Shown here piece after piece: positions 1 to 8,345 of a stretch of 14,666 bases of DNA; positions within the stretch are counted from its first letter, which is position 1, and every line of letters starts with the position of its first letter. The notes below the pieces were generated by a model. The model had not been told where the DNA came from. It saw nothing but the letters and a program-made list of their open reading frames with translations, and ran no database searches. The position numbers were made by a program, and so were the translations under genes. The DNA comes from Chloroflexota bacterium (GTDB taxonomy: Bacteria; Chloroflexota; Anaerolineae; B4-G1), in the NCBI GenBank assembly GCA_003648085.1, contig QMOC01000005.1, positions 1-14,666 on the forward strand, written 5' to 3'.

Positions 1-2
1 AC

Positions 3-386
3 ATGCCGCCCGACGCGCCAGATAGCGCACACAGCGCCTATACCTGGAGCAAGCTGTGCCAAGACGTGCTGCGCTTCGTCTACGAGCGGGAGAAACTGCG
101 GCTGGCCGGCGCCGATATGACGCGGTTCGACCCGTACCCGGGTCGCTTCCTGCGCGATGACCTCGAAGAGCAGGCGTTGGCGGCGGTGCAGGCCGAGGCC
201 ACGCCAGAGGTGACCGCCCGCTTCGGCCCGCCGGAGGCCATCGTCACCCAAGCCCAGCGTCACGCCACGGAGTCTGCCCCCCGCTACTTCGAGTTCGCTG
301 CCCGCTGGCCCAGCCTGACGGAAGCGGTTGAGCAGGATGCGGAGTTGCACGAGCGATTACTTGCACGCTTCGGCCAACCGGTGTAA
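3..386 (+). CDS. Unrecognised protein, possibly the C-terminal part of a longer one
   Basis: An open frame of 127 residues from the ATG at position 3 to a TAA at 384-386. The window begins two bases earlier and no ribosome binding site can be seen, so this may be the tail of a longer gene. I do not recognise the family. The protein is acidic and rich in Ala, Glu and Arg, has no transmembrane stretch and no signal peptide, and reads as a soluble, largely helical domain. The Phe/Tyr/Trp content (for example FDPYPGRFLRDD near residues 42-53 and PRYFEFAARWP near 93-103) and GC-rich codon use like that of its neighbours argue for a real coding region. It is followed 17 bp later by a terminator-like hairpin, so it is probably not co-transcribed with the ATPase operon downstream. 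Confidence 0.6.
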   Translation: MPPDAPDSAHSAYTWSKLCQDVLRFVYEREKLRLAGADMTRFDPYPGRFLRDDLEEQALAAVQAEATPEVTARFGPPEAIVTQAQRHATESAPRYFEFAARWPSLTEAVEQDAELHERLLARFGQPV

Positions 387-403
387 CTACCCGGCCGGTG
401 TTC

Positions 404-426
404 GCGGCGGGTGTATCACCCGCTGC
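404..426 (+). terminator. Terminator-like stem-loop after the first gene
   Basis: A 10-bp stem (GCGGCGGGTG at 404-413 against CACCCGCTGC at 417-426, with one G-U pair) closes on a 3-nt TAT loop, 17 bp after the stop codon of the first gene. The following bases (TTAACCTTTACC) make only a weak T tract, so intrinsic termination is plausible but not certain. Confidence 0.45.
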
Positions 427-570
427 TTAACCTTTACCGGCGGGGTTTCCTGCCGGGCGGGGATGCCCGGGACATTGACATCTTCTATGACGATAAACAA
501 TTAGCCAGGTCGGATAGGCAAATCCTGTCGGGTCATGAACGGGGGCCGGACAGGCGACCGCGTGGGTATT

Positions 571-607
571 AGGGCGCGCTAAAAGGATAGGTGCGCCCTT
601 GTCTTTT
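571..607 (+). terminator. Hairpin with T-rich tail just before the operon; terminator or attenuator
   Basis: AGGGCGC (571-577) pairs perfectly with GCGCCCT (593-599) around a 15-nt loop, followed by TTGTCTTTT at 599-607. This has the shape of an intrinsic terminator. It sits 57 bp before the DUF4062 start, so if transcription begins further upstream it could act as an attenuator. Confidence 0.35.
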
Positions 608-663
608 GCTGTGAGAGATGGTAAACTTGATACGCACCAAACCGGTTGGCGGAGGCGCAAGCA

Positions 664-2926
<2,263 letters not shown>

Positions 2927-2927
<1 letters not shown>

Positions 2928-3205
2928 TGAAAAGGGATGATCGGGGCGACTGGGCAGCCCTGTGGCGCGAGGCGCTGAGGGCCACGTCGCTGGGGTGGGA
3001 CCTGGCGCTACCGATCTTCGGCGGGGTGTTGCTGGGGCACTTTCTGGATCGCTGGCTGGAGACAGGTTACGTCTTTACGCTGGGGATGTTGGTACTGGGC
3101 ATCGGCGTGGGCTTCTACAACGTGGCGCGGGCCATCCGGCGCATAGCCGAGCGCAGCCGGCGATGTGCTGCGCCGGAAGAGGGCGAGAACAGAGCAGACG
3201 AATGA
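2927..3205 (+). CDS. atpQ: N-ATPase accessory membrane protein AtpQ (AtpI/ATPase gene 1-like)
   Basis: 92 residues from the ATG at 2927, which shares a base with the atpC stop (TGATG); a GTG at 2924 would add one residue. There are two predicted membrane helices, about residues 23-41 (LALPIFGGVLLGHFLDRWL) and 49-70 (VFTLGMLVLGIGVGFYNVARAI), then a basic and acidic soluble tail. The GxxLGxxLDxxL pattern followed by a Gly-rich second helix is typical of the AtpI/AtpZ-like proteins encoded in ATPase operons and proposed to help assemble the c ring or supply Mg2+; those roles are family knowledge, not shown here. Position between atpC and atpR identifies it as AtpQ of the N-ATPase type. Confidence 0.85.
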
Positions 3206-3474
3206 TAGCGTTGTGGCTGTTCGTCGGTGGGGCGGTAGGTGTGTTGAATATGCTGACCTTGTGGCATTCGGTGATCCGCTTGCGGCGTGGCTCGCCCCGT
3301 CGCACTGTGGCCTGGATGCTGGTCGGGGGGCTGCTGCGCTGGGGGCTAACCGTCGGCCTGCTGGTCGCTGCCTTGCAGTGCGGCATCGTGCCCTGCCTGT
3401 TGGCCTTCATCGGGCTGTGGTTGGTTCGATGGTGCATACCCGCTGCTGTCCTGCGGTCGCAAGAACGCGGGTGA
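3202..3474 (+). CDS. atpR: N-ATPase-specific membrane protein AtpR
   Basis: 90 residues from an ATG that overlaps the atpQ stop in an ATGA junction. Three membrane helices can be seen, roughly residues 2-22, 36-58 and 62-82. Arginines lie inside the second and third helices (Arg46 in GGLLRWGL, Arg76 in LWLVRWCIP). Buried arginines are described as a hallmark of AtpR in N-ATPases, where they are thought to interact with the ion-binding glutamates of the c ring during assembly. AtpR occurs essentially only in N-ATPase operons, so this gene is the best diagnostic of the enzyme type. A 192-bp spacer with a palindromic repeat follows, the only sizeable gap in the operon. Confidence 0.85.
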   Translation: MIALWLFVGGAVGVLNMLTLWHSVIRLRRGSPRRTVAWMLVGGLLRWGLTVGLLVAALQCGIVPCLLAFIGLWLVRWCIPAAVLRSQERG

Positions 3475-3504
3475 CTACTCAGCCGCTCTGCCAGATTCGA
3501 GATC

Positions 3505-3575
3505 GGACGCAGATTAACGCAGACCCTCGCAGTTCAAGTTCAAACATCAGCCTTTGTCGGCGTTCGTCCGCGTCC
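3505..3575. repeat. 71-bp imperfect palindromic repeat between atpR and atpB
   Basis: The left arm starts GGACGCAGATTAACGCAGAC and the right arm ends GGCGTTCGTCCGCGTCC; the reverse complement of the right arm reads GGACGCGGACGAACGCC, so the outer 18 or so bases pair with few mismatches. It resembles the short palindromic elements of the ACGCAGATTAACGCAGAT type that occur scattered between genes in several GC-rich environmental bacteria. It sits inside the 192-bp gap 3475-3666, which otherwise holds only the atpB ribosome binding site. In the transcript it could fold into a long hairpin between the two halves of the operon. Confidence 0.65.
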
Positions 3576-3666
3576 TAAAGGGTGCGCTTCAACGGCTCAT
3601 CTGAGATCGGCTGAGTGGTTACGAATTCGCCAGAATCCAGATAAGGTCCAGACAAGGAATGGAGAT

Positions 3667-4350
3667 ATGGAAGACTTTTTCCCTTACGTAGTGTTCACCA
3701 TCTTCGGCCTACCGGTACGCAACACGGTCGTCTCGACCTGGATAATGATGGTCATCATCGTAGGGGTGGCGGCCATAATAGGGCACCGTCGGCCGGCAGC
3801 CCTGGAGTTGCTGGTGGATTTTCTGCTCGACACGATCTCCACCGTGATGGGGCGACCGGCCGGGCTATATTTACCGTTTCTGGGGACGCTGGCTGTCTTC
3901 ATCGCCACCGCCAATATACTGAGTGTGTTACCGGCGATCCCGTTACCCCATAGTAAAATGTTCCCTATTGTCTCTCCCACACGTGACATCAATACACCGG
4001 CAGCGTTGGCGTTGACCGTCTTCCTCTCAGTTTACTACTTCGGCATCCGGTCGAAGGGGCTGAGGGGCTATCTCAAGGACCTGGCCTCGCCGATCTTTGT
4101 GCTACCTCTGGAACTGATCAGCCACCTCAGCCGCACCCTTTCGCTTGCCCTGCGGCTCTTCGGCAACGTCCTCAGCACCGAATTGATCATAGCCGTCATC
4201 TTCGCACTGGTGCCGTTCATCGTACCGATACCTCTGACTGCCTTCAGCATGCTCACCGGTGTACTGCAGGCCTACATTTTCACTGTCCTGGCCACCGTTT
4301 ACATCGCCGCAGGACTGGAGGCCGGCGAGGCAGAGTCAACCAAAACATAA
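3667..4350 (+). CDS. atpB: N-type ATPase Fo subunit a (ion channel stator)
   Basis: 227 residues from ATG, with AAGGA at 3654-3658 eight bases upstream. Subunit a provides the two half-channels along which ions reach and leave the rotating c ring. The key motif SLALRLFGNVLSTELI (residues 159-174) contains the essential Arg163, equivalent to Arg210 of E. coli. At least five hydrophobic segments are visible. The protein is shorter than the E. coli form (about 270 residues) and starts close to the first helix (VVSTWIMMVIIVGVAAII), which is usual for N-ATPases. The soluble loop SPTRDINTPAALALTVF is another conserved a-subunit motif. It is the first gene after the palindromic repeat and is followed by atpE after 12 bp. 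Confidence 0.95.
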   Translation: MEDFFPYVVFTIFGLPVRNTVVSTWIMMVIIVGVAAIIGHRRPAALELLVDFLLDTISTVMGRPAGLYLPFLGTLAVFIATANILSVLPAIPLPHSKMFPIVSPTRDINTPAALALTVFLSVYYFGIRSKGLRGYLKDLASPIFVLPLELISHLSRTLSLALRLFGNVLSTELIIAVIFALVPFIVPIPLTAFSMLTGVLQAYIFTVLATVYIAAGLEAGEAESTKT

Positions 4351-4362
4351 GGAGGAAATCAC

Positions 4363-4635
4363 ATGGCAGAATTGGACCCTGGGGTATTAACTACGCTAGT
4401 CACCATCATCGTGACAGGTATAAGCATCGTGTTGGGTACGCTTACTCCAGCAATCGTCGAAGGACGAGCGGTGCTCAAGGCGCTGGAGGGGATGGCTCGC
4501 CAGCCAGAGGCTGCCAACGACCTGCGCACGACCTTGTTCGTCTCGATGGCCCTGTTGGAGTCTACAGCGATTTACGTGCTGCTCATTTGTCTGATTCTGA
4601 TCTTCGCCAACCCGCTGCTCGATCGTTTCTTCTAG
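4363..4635 (+). CDS. atpE: N-type ATPase Fo subunit c with sodium-type ion site
   Basis: 90 residues; two membrane helices joined by the conserved polar loop ARQPEA (residues 45-50). AAGGAGG at 4349-4355 is the strongest ribosome binding site in the operon, which fits the many copies of c per ring. The outer helix carries LLESTAIY: ion-binding Glu66 with Ser67, Thr68 and Tyr71, matching the E-S-T-x-x-Y set of the sodium-binding Ilyobacter tartaricus c subunit. In the inner helix the position of the Ilyobacter Gln32 is Glu33 (PAIVEGRA), giving two carboxylates per site, as is common in N-ATPases. Sodium specificity is inferred; at least one studied N-ATPase ring (Burkholderia pseudomallei, c17) was reported to be proton-specific. 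Confidence 0.95.
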   Translation: MAELDPGVLTTLVTIIVTGISIVLGTLTPAIVEGRAVLKALEGMARQPEAANDLRTTLFVSMALLESTAIYVLLICLILIFANPLLDRFF

Positions 4636-4645
4636 GTATTAGCAG

Positions 4646-5440
4646 ATGATAAAACTTGATTGGGTGACCATTGTTTTCCAAATCATAAATTTCCTGGCCC
4701 TGGTGGCGCTTCTTTACCACCTTCTCTTCCGGCCGGTGATGCGCAAGGCGATGCAACGAGCAGCCGAGAAAGAGCGGTTGCTTCGTGAGTTGGCCCAGGA
4801 GCGCCAGGAAGTAGCGAATTTGCGCGCCGAACTGGAGGAGCGTCTGGCGAGAGCCGACGAGGAAGTGACATCCATCATCGCCGCGGCGCGGGAGCAGATG
4901 GAGGCCGAGCGGGCGACACTCCTGCAGGAAGCCCAGGCTGAGACTGAACGCATATTGACCGAGGCCCACGCCGACGCCCGCCGGTGGCGGCAGCAGGCAC
5001 TGGACGCTTTCTACGACGAACTTCTAGATACCATCCTGGAGATCAGCGGGAAGGTGATCGGACGTGTCACACCGCCGGAGGTGCACGATGCACTGGTGAA
5101 ACAACTTAACGACCGTATTTGGGAACTGGGGCGCAGCGAGATGGAGCGCGTGGAGACGTTCCGGCGTGCGCTGGGCGACCGCATCCCTACGGCTTACGTG
5201 ACGACCGCACGGCCTCTCTCACCGGAACAGCAGGGGCTGCTGGCCCGCACCTTCACCGCGCTGGCCGACCGCCACGTGAACCTGGAGTTGAAGACTGATC
5301 CGACGTTGGTGGCCGGCCTGCGGGTGCGCCTGGGCGACACTGTTATGGATCACTCCATCGCCGGGCAGTTGGCCGACTTGCGGGAAAGCGTCTCTGAGGC
5401 TCTCAAGGAGCGCATGGCCGATGAGCAAGCCACCTCCTGA
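4646..5440 (+). CDS. atpF: N-type ATPase Fo subunit b with delta-like C-terminal domain
   Basis: 264 residues, against about 156 for the E. coli b subunit. An N-terminal membrane helix (about residues 8-29, VTIVFQIINFLALVALLYHLLF) is followed by a long Glu/Arg/Ala-rich coiled coil to about residue 120 that forms the peripheral stalk. The C-terminal 85 residues resemble the C-terminal domain of the F1 delta/OSCP subunit: TTARPLSPEQQ, then AGLRVRLGDTVMDHSIAGQLADL, closely parallel to the conserved G-x-x-x-x-x-G-D-x-x-x-D-x-S-x-x-x-x-L of delta. No separate delta gene lies in the operon, so this domain probably docks the stalk on alpha, and N-ATPases are known to lack delta. The gene overlaps atpA by 20 bp. 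Confidence 0.93.
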   Translation: MIKLDWVTIVFQIINFLALVALLYHLLFRPVMRKAMQRAAEKERLLRELAQERQEVANLRAELEERLARADEEVTSIIAAAREQMEAERATLLQEAQAETERILTEAHADARRWRQQALDAFYDELLDTILEISGKVIGRVTPPEVHDALVKQLNDRIWELGRSEMERVETFRRALGDRIPTAYVTTARPLSPEQQGLLARTFTALADRHVNLELKTDPTLVAGLRVRLGDTVMDHSIAGQLADLRESVSEALKERMADEQATS

Positions 5441-7094
5441 ACCTGACGTGGCAGCGTTGCTACAGATGCTCCATCAACAGGTGGACCGGCAGGACGGCGC
5501 AGTACACTTCGAGCAGGCCAGCACCATCCAGCGCATCAGCGACCGCGCGGCGGCGCTGGCAGGCGCGTCGCAAGTGCAGCCCGATATCTTGTCGGTGCTT
5601 CAGATGCTCCGCCGGGAGGCCGACGAACTGTCCGGCGAGGTGCGCTTCCGTGACGTGGGCACTGTGCAGCGCGTTGGTGAGGGGGTGGCCACTCTCTCCG
5701 GCCTGCCCAGAGCGCGTACCGATGAAGTGGTCATATTTCCCACGGGTGTGCAGGGCCTGATCATCAACCTGGATCACGATCTCATTGATGTGATCCTGCT
5801 GGGGCCTGACGAAGGCATCCAGGGCGGCGACTTGGTGACGAGCACCGGCGAGCGGCTGCGCGTGCCGGTGGGATATAGGTTGCTGGGCCGGGTGATAAAT
5901 CCGCTGGGCGAGCCGCTGGACGGCCGCGGACCGGTAGCGGCGTCGGAGTTTCACTACCTGGAACGAGACGCGCCCGGCATCATCGAGCGGGCACCTGTAC
6001 ACGAGCCCTTGCACACCGGTCTGAAGATAGTGGACGCGCTGGTGCCCATCGGATGCGGACAACGGGAGTTGATTCTCGGCGACCGGCAGACTGGCAAGAC
6101 GACGCTGGCCATAGACGCCATTCTCAACCAGCGCGAGAGCGGCGTGCTATGTGTCTATGTAGCCATCGGCCAGAAGAAGTCCTCTACGCTGGCCGTCATC
6201 GAGACGTTGCGCCGTCACGGGGCTCTCCCGTACACTATCGTCGTCGTCTCCAGCCCCGACGACCCGCCGGCGCTGCGCTACCTGGCGCCCTACGCCGGTT
6301 GCACTATGGCCGAGTTCTTGGTATACGAGGGGCACAACGTACTCATCGTCTACGATGACCTGACCAAGCACGCCGACACTTACCGCGAACTGAGCCTGCT
6401 GTTGCGCCGGCCCCCGGGCCGCGAGGCCTACCCTGGCGACGTTTTCTACCTGCATGCGCGGTTGCTGGAACGGGCCTGCAAGTTGAACGAGGCTGCGGGA
6501 GGCGGTTCGCTGACGGCGCTGCCGATTATCGAAACTCAACGCGGCAACGTCTCGGCCTACATTCCCACCAACCTGATTTCTATCAACGACGGGCAGATTG
6601 TGCTCGATACCGAGATGTTCAACCGTGGCATCAAGCCCGCCGTGAATGTGGGGCTTTCGGTCTCACGTGTGGGCGGGGTAGCGCAGACGGCTGCTATGCG
6701 TGCCGTGGCGCGTCACCTGCGGCTGGAACTGGCCCAGTTCGAGGAAGTGGCCCGCTTCACCCGCTTCGGCACTGAGGTGGACGAGGCCACACAGCGGCAA
6801 ATCCAGCGCGGAGAGCGATTGCAGGCCGCGCTTAGACAACCCCCCCACCGCCCGTTGTCCCTGGCGGCGCAGACCGTCATCCTGCTGGCGGCTGTTGAGG
6901 GGTTCCTGGACGATGTTCCGCCGGAAGACATACCGGCTTTTGAAAGCGGATTGCTGGCCCGTCTTGAAGCAGAACAGGCGGAATTGCTTCACCAGATTGA
7001 ACGCAGTGGCGAACTGAGCGAAGAGACACGGCAAACGTTGATGGCAGTATTTGCCGACTATCGCGCAACCTGGGCAGGAGGGAATAAGCGATGA
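5421..7094 (+). CDS. atpA: N-type ATPase F1 alpha subunit with duplicated N-terminal segment
   Basis: 557 residues from an ATG inside the end of atpF, with AAGGAG at 5405-5410. Alpha is the non-catalytic nucleotide-binding subunit alternating with beta. It has the P-loop GDRQTGKT (residues 220-227), the Walker B strand VLIVYDD (to Asp313) and the arginine-finger motif SVSRVGG (Arg416). Family members are usually about 500-515 residues. The excess is explained by an N-terminal tandem duplication: residues 14-49 align without gaps with residues 60-95 at a constant offset of 46 (LLQML...GAVHF...TIQR...AALAG against VLQML...GEVRF...TVQR...ATLSG). The second copy leads into the normal barrel (TDEVVIF), so the first is extra. 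The gene overlaps the PstA-like gene by an ATGA junction. Confidence 0.96.
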   Translation: MSKPPPEPDVAALLQMLHQQVDRQDGAVHFEQASTIQRISDRAAALAGASQVQPDILSVLQMLRREADELSGEVRFRDVGTVQRVGEGVATLSGLPRARTDEVVIFPTGVQGLIINLDHDLIDVILLGPDEGIQGGDLVTSTGERLRVPVGYRLLGRVINPLGEPLDGRGPVAASEFHYLERDAPGIIERAPVHEPLHTGLKIVDALVPIGCGQRELILGDRQTGKTTLAIDAILNQRESGVLCVYVAIGQKKSSTLAVIETLRRHGALPYTIVVVSSPDDPPALRYLAPYAGCTMAEFLVYEGHNVLIVYDDLTKHADTYRELSLLLRRPPGREAYPGDVFYLHARLLERACKLNEAAGGGSLTALPIIETQRGNVSAYIPTNLISINDGQIVLDTEMFNRGIKPAVNVGLSVSRVGGVAQTAAMRAVARHLRLELAQFEEVARFTRFGTEVDEATQRQIQRGERLQAALRQPPHRPLSLAAQTVILLAAVEGFLDDVPPEDIPAFESGLLARLEAEQAELLHQIERSGELSEETRQTLMAVFADYRATWAGGNKR

Positions 7095-7411
7095 AAATGA
7101 TAATGGCAATAGTGCCGCGAGATGAAGCCGTGCGTGTCCTGGAAGCCTTGATAACCGCCGGTCACACGGCCACCTTCACCGATAGCAGGAGTGGCGTGCT
7201 GCGTCAGGCCCAACAGATGCTCTTCATTGCCGTAGAGGAACAAGACCTGGATGAAGTACTAGCCATTATCCGCGACAACTGCCACTCACAAGTCGCTGTG
7301 GAGCCCGGTGAGCCAAGGTCGCCATTCTCACTCGGCTCTGTGCCCGTGACAGCCGAACTGGGAGGAGCAGTGGTATTCATCTGGGACCTCGACCGCTTCG
7401 AGATTTACTGA
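7091..7411 (+). CDS. PstA/DarA-like PII-family protein (cyclic-di-AMP receptor family) inside the ATPase operon
   Basis: 106 residues; ATG in an ATGA overlap with the end of atpA, GGAGG at 7077-7081. The start MKMIMAIV, the SGVLRQAQ loop (residues 34-41) and the end ELGGAVVFIWDLDRFEIY match the PstA/DarA family (DUF970, CdAMP_rec), for example the MKMIIAIV start, GGFLRAGN loop and VGGATVFVLPVDAFHQF end that I recall from Staphylococcus PstA. The length, near 109, is typical. PstA proteins are PII-like trimers that bind cyclic di-AMP. Numbering lines up directly: Thr28, Gly35, Leu37 and Arg38 are kept, while Arg26, Phe36 and Asn41, reported as ligand contacts, are Thr, Val and Gln here, so ligand binding may differ. 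No N-ATPase subunit is known in this position; I infer a regulatory subunit or sensor for the pump. Confidence 0.82.
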   Translation: MKMIMAIVPRDEAVRVLEALITAGHTATFTDSRSGVLRQAQQMLFIAVEEQDLDEVLAIIRDNCHSQVAVEPGEPRSPFSLGSVPVTAELGGAVVFIWDLDRFEIY

Positions 7412-7420
7412 GCACGGATT

Positions 7421-8344
7421 ATGGAAGACCCGGAACGATTGCGTATCCGCCTAGATCATATCCGCAGTGTGGAGCCCATACTCGGCGCATTGCGTACTAT
7501 TGCCCTGGGAAGTTGGCACGCGGCGCTCAAGCGCATGGCCAACGTGCGCTGTTACGAGGAGCGGCTGAAGGCTATCTTATCGGCGGTATTGCCTCACGTA
7601 CAACCGCCCCCCCGCAGGTTGCCGGCCTTCCGGCGCACCGCCCGCTCTCCCCTTTCATTCCCCCCGTCGGAGGGGAGGGAGGGGGGAGCACGAGTCGTGG
7701 CCCTGGTGATCGGCAGCGAGCGCGGACTGTGCGGCAGGTTTAACACAGCGGTTGTCGAGCGCACCGAACAATATCTGGCCGAGCAGACAGTAGCCGGTGC
7801 ACAGGTGACGCTGATGGCGCTGGGGACGCGCGTGTGTCGTATTCTGCGACGACGCCAGCAGCCTCTAGCCTGGGCAGGCACGCTATCAGTAACCACGCTG
7901 CCGTCCTGCCGCCTGGCGTTTGATTTAACCCGCCAGTGGTTGGCGCACTACGAAGAATGCGAATTGGACGCGGTTGATCTGATTTATAACGCTTATCACG
8001 GTATGGGGCAATACGAGCCAACGTTGGTACGCCTGATCCCGTTCGCGCTACCCGCCGTTGAGGCCGAGGCATCGCCGTGGCCACCTCCTATAATTGAGAC
8101 TGACCCGCTGAGCCTATATGCCCGCGTGGCCCGGCAATGGGTGGAGGTCAGCCTGTACGGACTGATGCTGGAATCGGCTGCAGCGGAGCATTCGGCGCGT
8201 TTCCAACTCATGGAAACGGCCACTCAGAACGCCGAGCGGCTGATTGAGGAGTGGACGCTGGTAGTTCAGATGGTACGGCAGCAGACTATTACGCGGGAGA
8301 TGCAGGAGTTGGCTGCCGGAGCCGGTCTGCTCGGCCCGCGATAA
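7421..8344 (+). CDS. atpG: N-type ATPase F1 gamma subunit (rotor shaft)
   Basis: 307 residues from ATG 9 bp after the PstA-like gene; no strong ribosome binding site, so translation may be coupled. Gamma is the central shaft turning within the alpha-beta ring. The N-terminal helix LRIRLDHIRSVEPILGALRTIALGSW, the core VVALVIGSERGLCGRFN (residues 92-108) and the C-terminal helix (EEWTLVVQMVRQQTITREMQELAAGA) are recognisable; N- and C-terminal helices form the coiled coil. Between the first helix and the Rossmann-like core, residues 61-89 are a Pro/Arg/Ser/Gly-rich, low-complexity stretch. Its DNA is a C-rich run followed by a G-rich run that looks like an inserted intergenic palindrome. The frame stays open, so the protein is probably functional with an added loop. 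Confidence 0.93.
   Translation: MEDPERLRIRLDHIRSVEPILGALRTIALGSWHAALKRMANVRCYEERLKAILSAVLPHVQPPPRRLPAFRRTARSPLSFPPSEGREGGARVVALVIGSERGLCGRFNTAVVERTEQYLAEQTVAGAQVTLMALGTRVCRILRRRQQPLAWAGTLSVTTLPSCRLAFDLTRQWLAHYEECELDAVDLIYNAYHGMGQYEPTLVRLIPFALPAVEAEASPWPPPIIETDPLSLYARVARQWVEVSLYGLMLESAAAEHSARFQLMETATQNAERLIEEWTLVVQMVRQQTITREMQELAAGAGLLGPR
7645..7688. repeat. C-rich/G-rich imperfect palindrome within atpG
   Basis: CTCTCCCCTTTCATTCCCCC is followed after a short centre (GTC) by GGAGGGGAGGGAGGGGGGAG. The arms pair imperfectly (about three quarters of positions). This is typical of dispersed short intergenic palindromes in GC-rich genomes and not of coding sequence; here it encodes RSPLSFPPSEGREGG in the gamma subunit. 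The G-rich arm could also form a G-quadruplex-like structure. Confidence 0.5.
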
Positions 8345-8345
8345 G

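Larger units (their letters stand above)
387..663 (+). promoter_or_regulatory. 277-bp leader upstream of the DUF4062-ATPase operon
   Basis: I find no gene here. After the terminator-like hairpin the stretch holds a 9-base-arm hairpin with one mismatch (CCTGTCGGG at 524-532 against CCGGACAGG at 546-554) and a 7-bp hairpin next to the operon (571-599). A perfect -35 hexamer TTGACA lies at 475-480 but no good -10 follows at 16-18 bp. A second weak pair, TTGTCT (599-604) and TAAACT (622-627) with a 17-bp spacer, would start transcription about 30 bp before the DUF4062 gene. The operon promoter should lie in this interval; which bases form it is not settled by eye. I could not match the folds to a riboswitch class from memory. 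Confidence 0.35.

Noticed and set aside
475..503. TTGACA at 475-480 as operon promoter
   Set aside because: No acceptable -10 hexamer at 16-18 bp; kept only as a note on the leader.
646..663. TTG at 646 as the start of the DUF4062-like protein
   Set aside because: The ATG at 664 has GGAGG at the right distance, and that ribosome binding site lies inside the extension.
387..663. Cyclic-di-AMP, cyclic-di-GMP or sodium riboswitch in the leader
   Set aside because: Tried to match remembered consensus cores of these classes without success; left as a search to run, not as a call.
3165..3578. Plus-strand open frame overlapping atpQ, atpR and the palindromic repeat
   Set aside because: AtpR in another frame explains the region, and the C-terminal part of this frame is only the translated repeat.
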